This document shows, piece after piece, positions 63,356-64,000 of a DNA stretch of 64,000 bases. The notes under the pieces were generated by a model. It was not told the DNA's origin and made no database searches. It saw nothing but the letters and a program-made list of their open reading frames with translations. Positions within the stretch are counted from its first letter, which is position 1, and each line of letters begins with the position of its first letter. Source of the DNA: Mastigias papua (Eukaryota > Cnidaria > Scyphozoa > Rhizostomeae > Mastigiidae); NCBI GenBank assembly GCA_964019165.1, contig OZ025269.1, forward strand, positions 9,287,191-9,351,190, read 5' to 3'. The translations under genes and the position numbers were made by a program.

Positions 63356-63720
63356 TCTTAAGTACCGAATAAGTAGGAGGGCGATAATAAGTGGGGGATT
63401 GGAAAATTCTCAAAATGAAACAAGGAGTCGGAATAATCAGTATGGGTAGAAATTGGTCTAAAGTGGTATCAATCTGTCTTCATACAAAATCCCCATAAAC
63501 ACCTCTGCAGATAATGCTCAGTCATTATTTGCTCATGACTATGACATTGTAGAACTTAAGTACTGCTTAATCATAATTATTATGGAAATTCAAAACTCAG
63601 TGCCTTAATTTTTTGTAGGTAATATAAGAAAACGTTAAAATTTAGTAAGCAGGTGTTCTAATAAGTGCGGGGGTCGGAAATTTCCTCTGAAAAAGATTAG
63701 CTCTGGGGACGCATATCCGG
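63356..63720. repeat. AATAAGTGSGGG-type repeat, partial
   Basis: Units AATAAGTGGGGGATTGGAAAA (63,389) and AATAAGTGCGGGGGTCGGAAA (63,659) are same-strand variants, preceded by TACCGAATAAGTAGGAGGGC at 63,363. They resemble the interior of the TIR elements at 42.0 and 30.8 kb. It may be one element whose right end was not identified. Confidence 0.4.
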
Positions 63721-64000
63721 GACCTAGGAGTGGCTTTTGTGAGGTGTAGTGAACAGGACCTTTAATTTCTAGTTTTACAATCCTCTTCCCTACTCTGGTG
63801 ATCTCGTCATAAGCCTTAGCATTTTCAGTTGCATGTCTATCTTTCTCATCAGCAAGTTGAATCAGTAACAGCATTCGTTAATGTTGCCAATATGGGGAAA
63901 ATTAAAGCAGAGCTAAATACTGTAGCACTTATTACTAGAAAAAATGTTTCTTCTAACTTTCTGGATAGTTTGATGGAAACATTACATTATTTTGCAAGTG

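Noticed and set aside
63635..63874. Minus-strand open frame of 79 codons
   Set aside because: Half of it is the reverse strand of the AATAAGTGCGGGGGTCGG repeat, so the frame is not evidence for a gene.

Overview
This is AT-rich nuclear DNA from an animal, most likely a marine invertebrate and probably a cnidarian. The reasons are GT-AG introns, long microsatellites, and a transposon mix typical of cnidarian-type genomes: RTE, CR1/L2-like and R2-like LINEs, DIRS, BEL/Pao, Copia, THAP/DDE, Tigger, Harbinger and hAT elements. The species is inferred from element style only; no species-specific marker was found.

The host gene is a claspin homologue (CLSPN) on the + strand. Ten exons can be read between 25,927 and 62,656, and the gene runs off the right edge of the window. 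Claspin is the replication-fork and checkpoint mediator that presents phosphorylated motifs to CHK1. Exons were recognised by similarity to animal claspin, by GT/AG borders, and by intron phases that agree at all nine joins. They carry the LPxHxP-type motif, the acidic coiled-coil segment, Chk1-binding-type LCSGxF repeats, and the EAELSGSDVG signature. The 5' end and the C-terminal third (after the QVHKAHM block) were not found.

Layout. 1-5 kb: non-coding DNA, a TIR element and a 1.8 kb foldback element with arms of about 400 bp. 5-9.8 kb: a Penelope-like inverted repeat with hammerhead-like cores, a nearly complete RTE LINE (minus strand, two nonsense codons), a 0.7 kb TA block and a tRNA-derived SINE. 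10-15 kb: a hAT MITE with a perfect 8-bp target duplication, a Copia LTR plus gag, and several LINE 3' fragments. 16-20.6 kb: a solo-LTR candidate, CA and CATA microsatellites, and a CR1/L2-like LINE. 23-24 kb: the 3' end of a Tigger/jerky transposon. 26-63 kb: claspin, with introns packed with a second LTR copy, a THAP/DDE transposon split by a MITE, TA arrays, a pogo-type element, an RTE fragment, several TIR elements, an R2-like LINE end, a BEL/Pao element, a Harbinger transposase, and a DIRS element with intact terminal and internal complementary repeats.

Nearly all mobile-element reading frames are broken by stops or frameshifts. The claspin exons are clean apart from one in-frame TAA downstream of a strong donor in exon 5. 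Repeated patterns are LINE and SINE 3' ends sitting directly on expanded microsatellites, and small TIR elements that share TACCGTA-type or CTCTTGGGTG-type ends.
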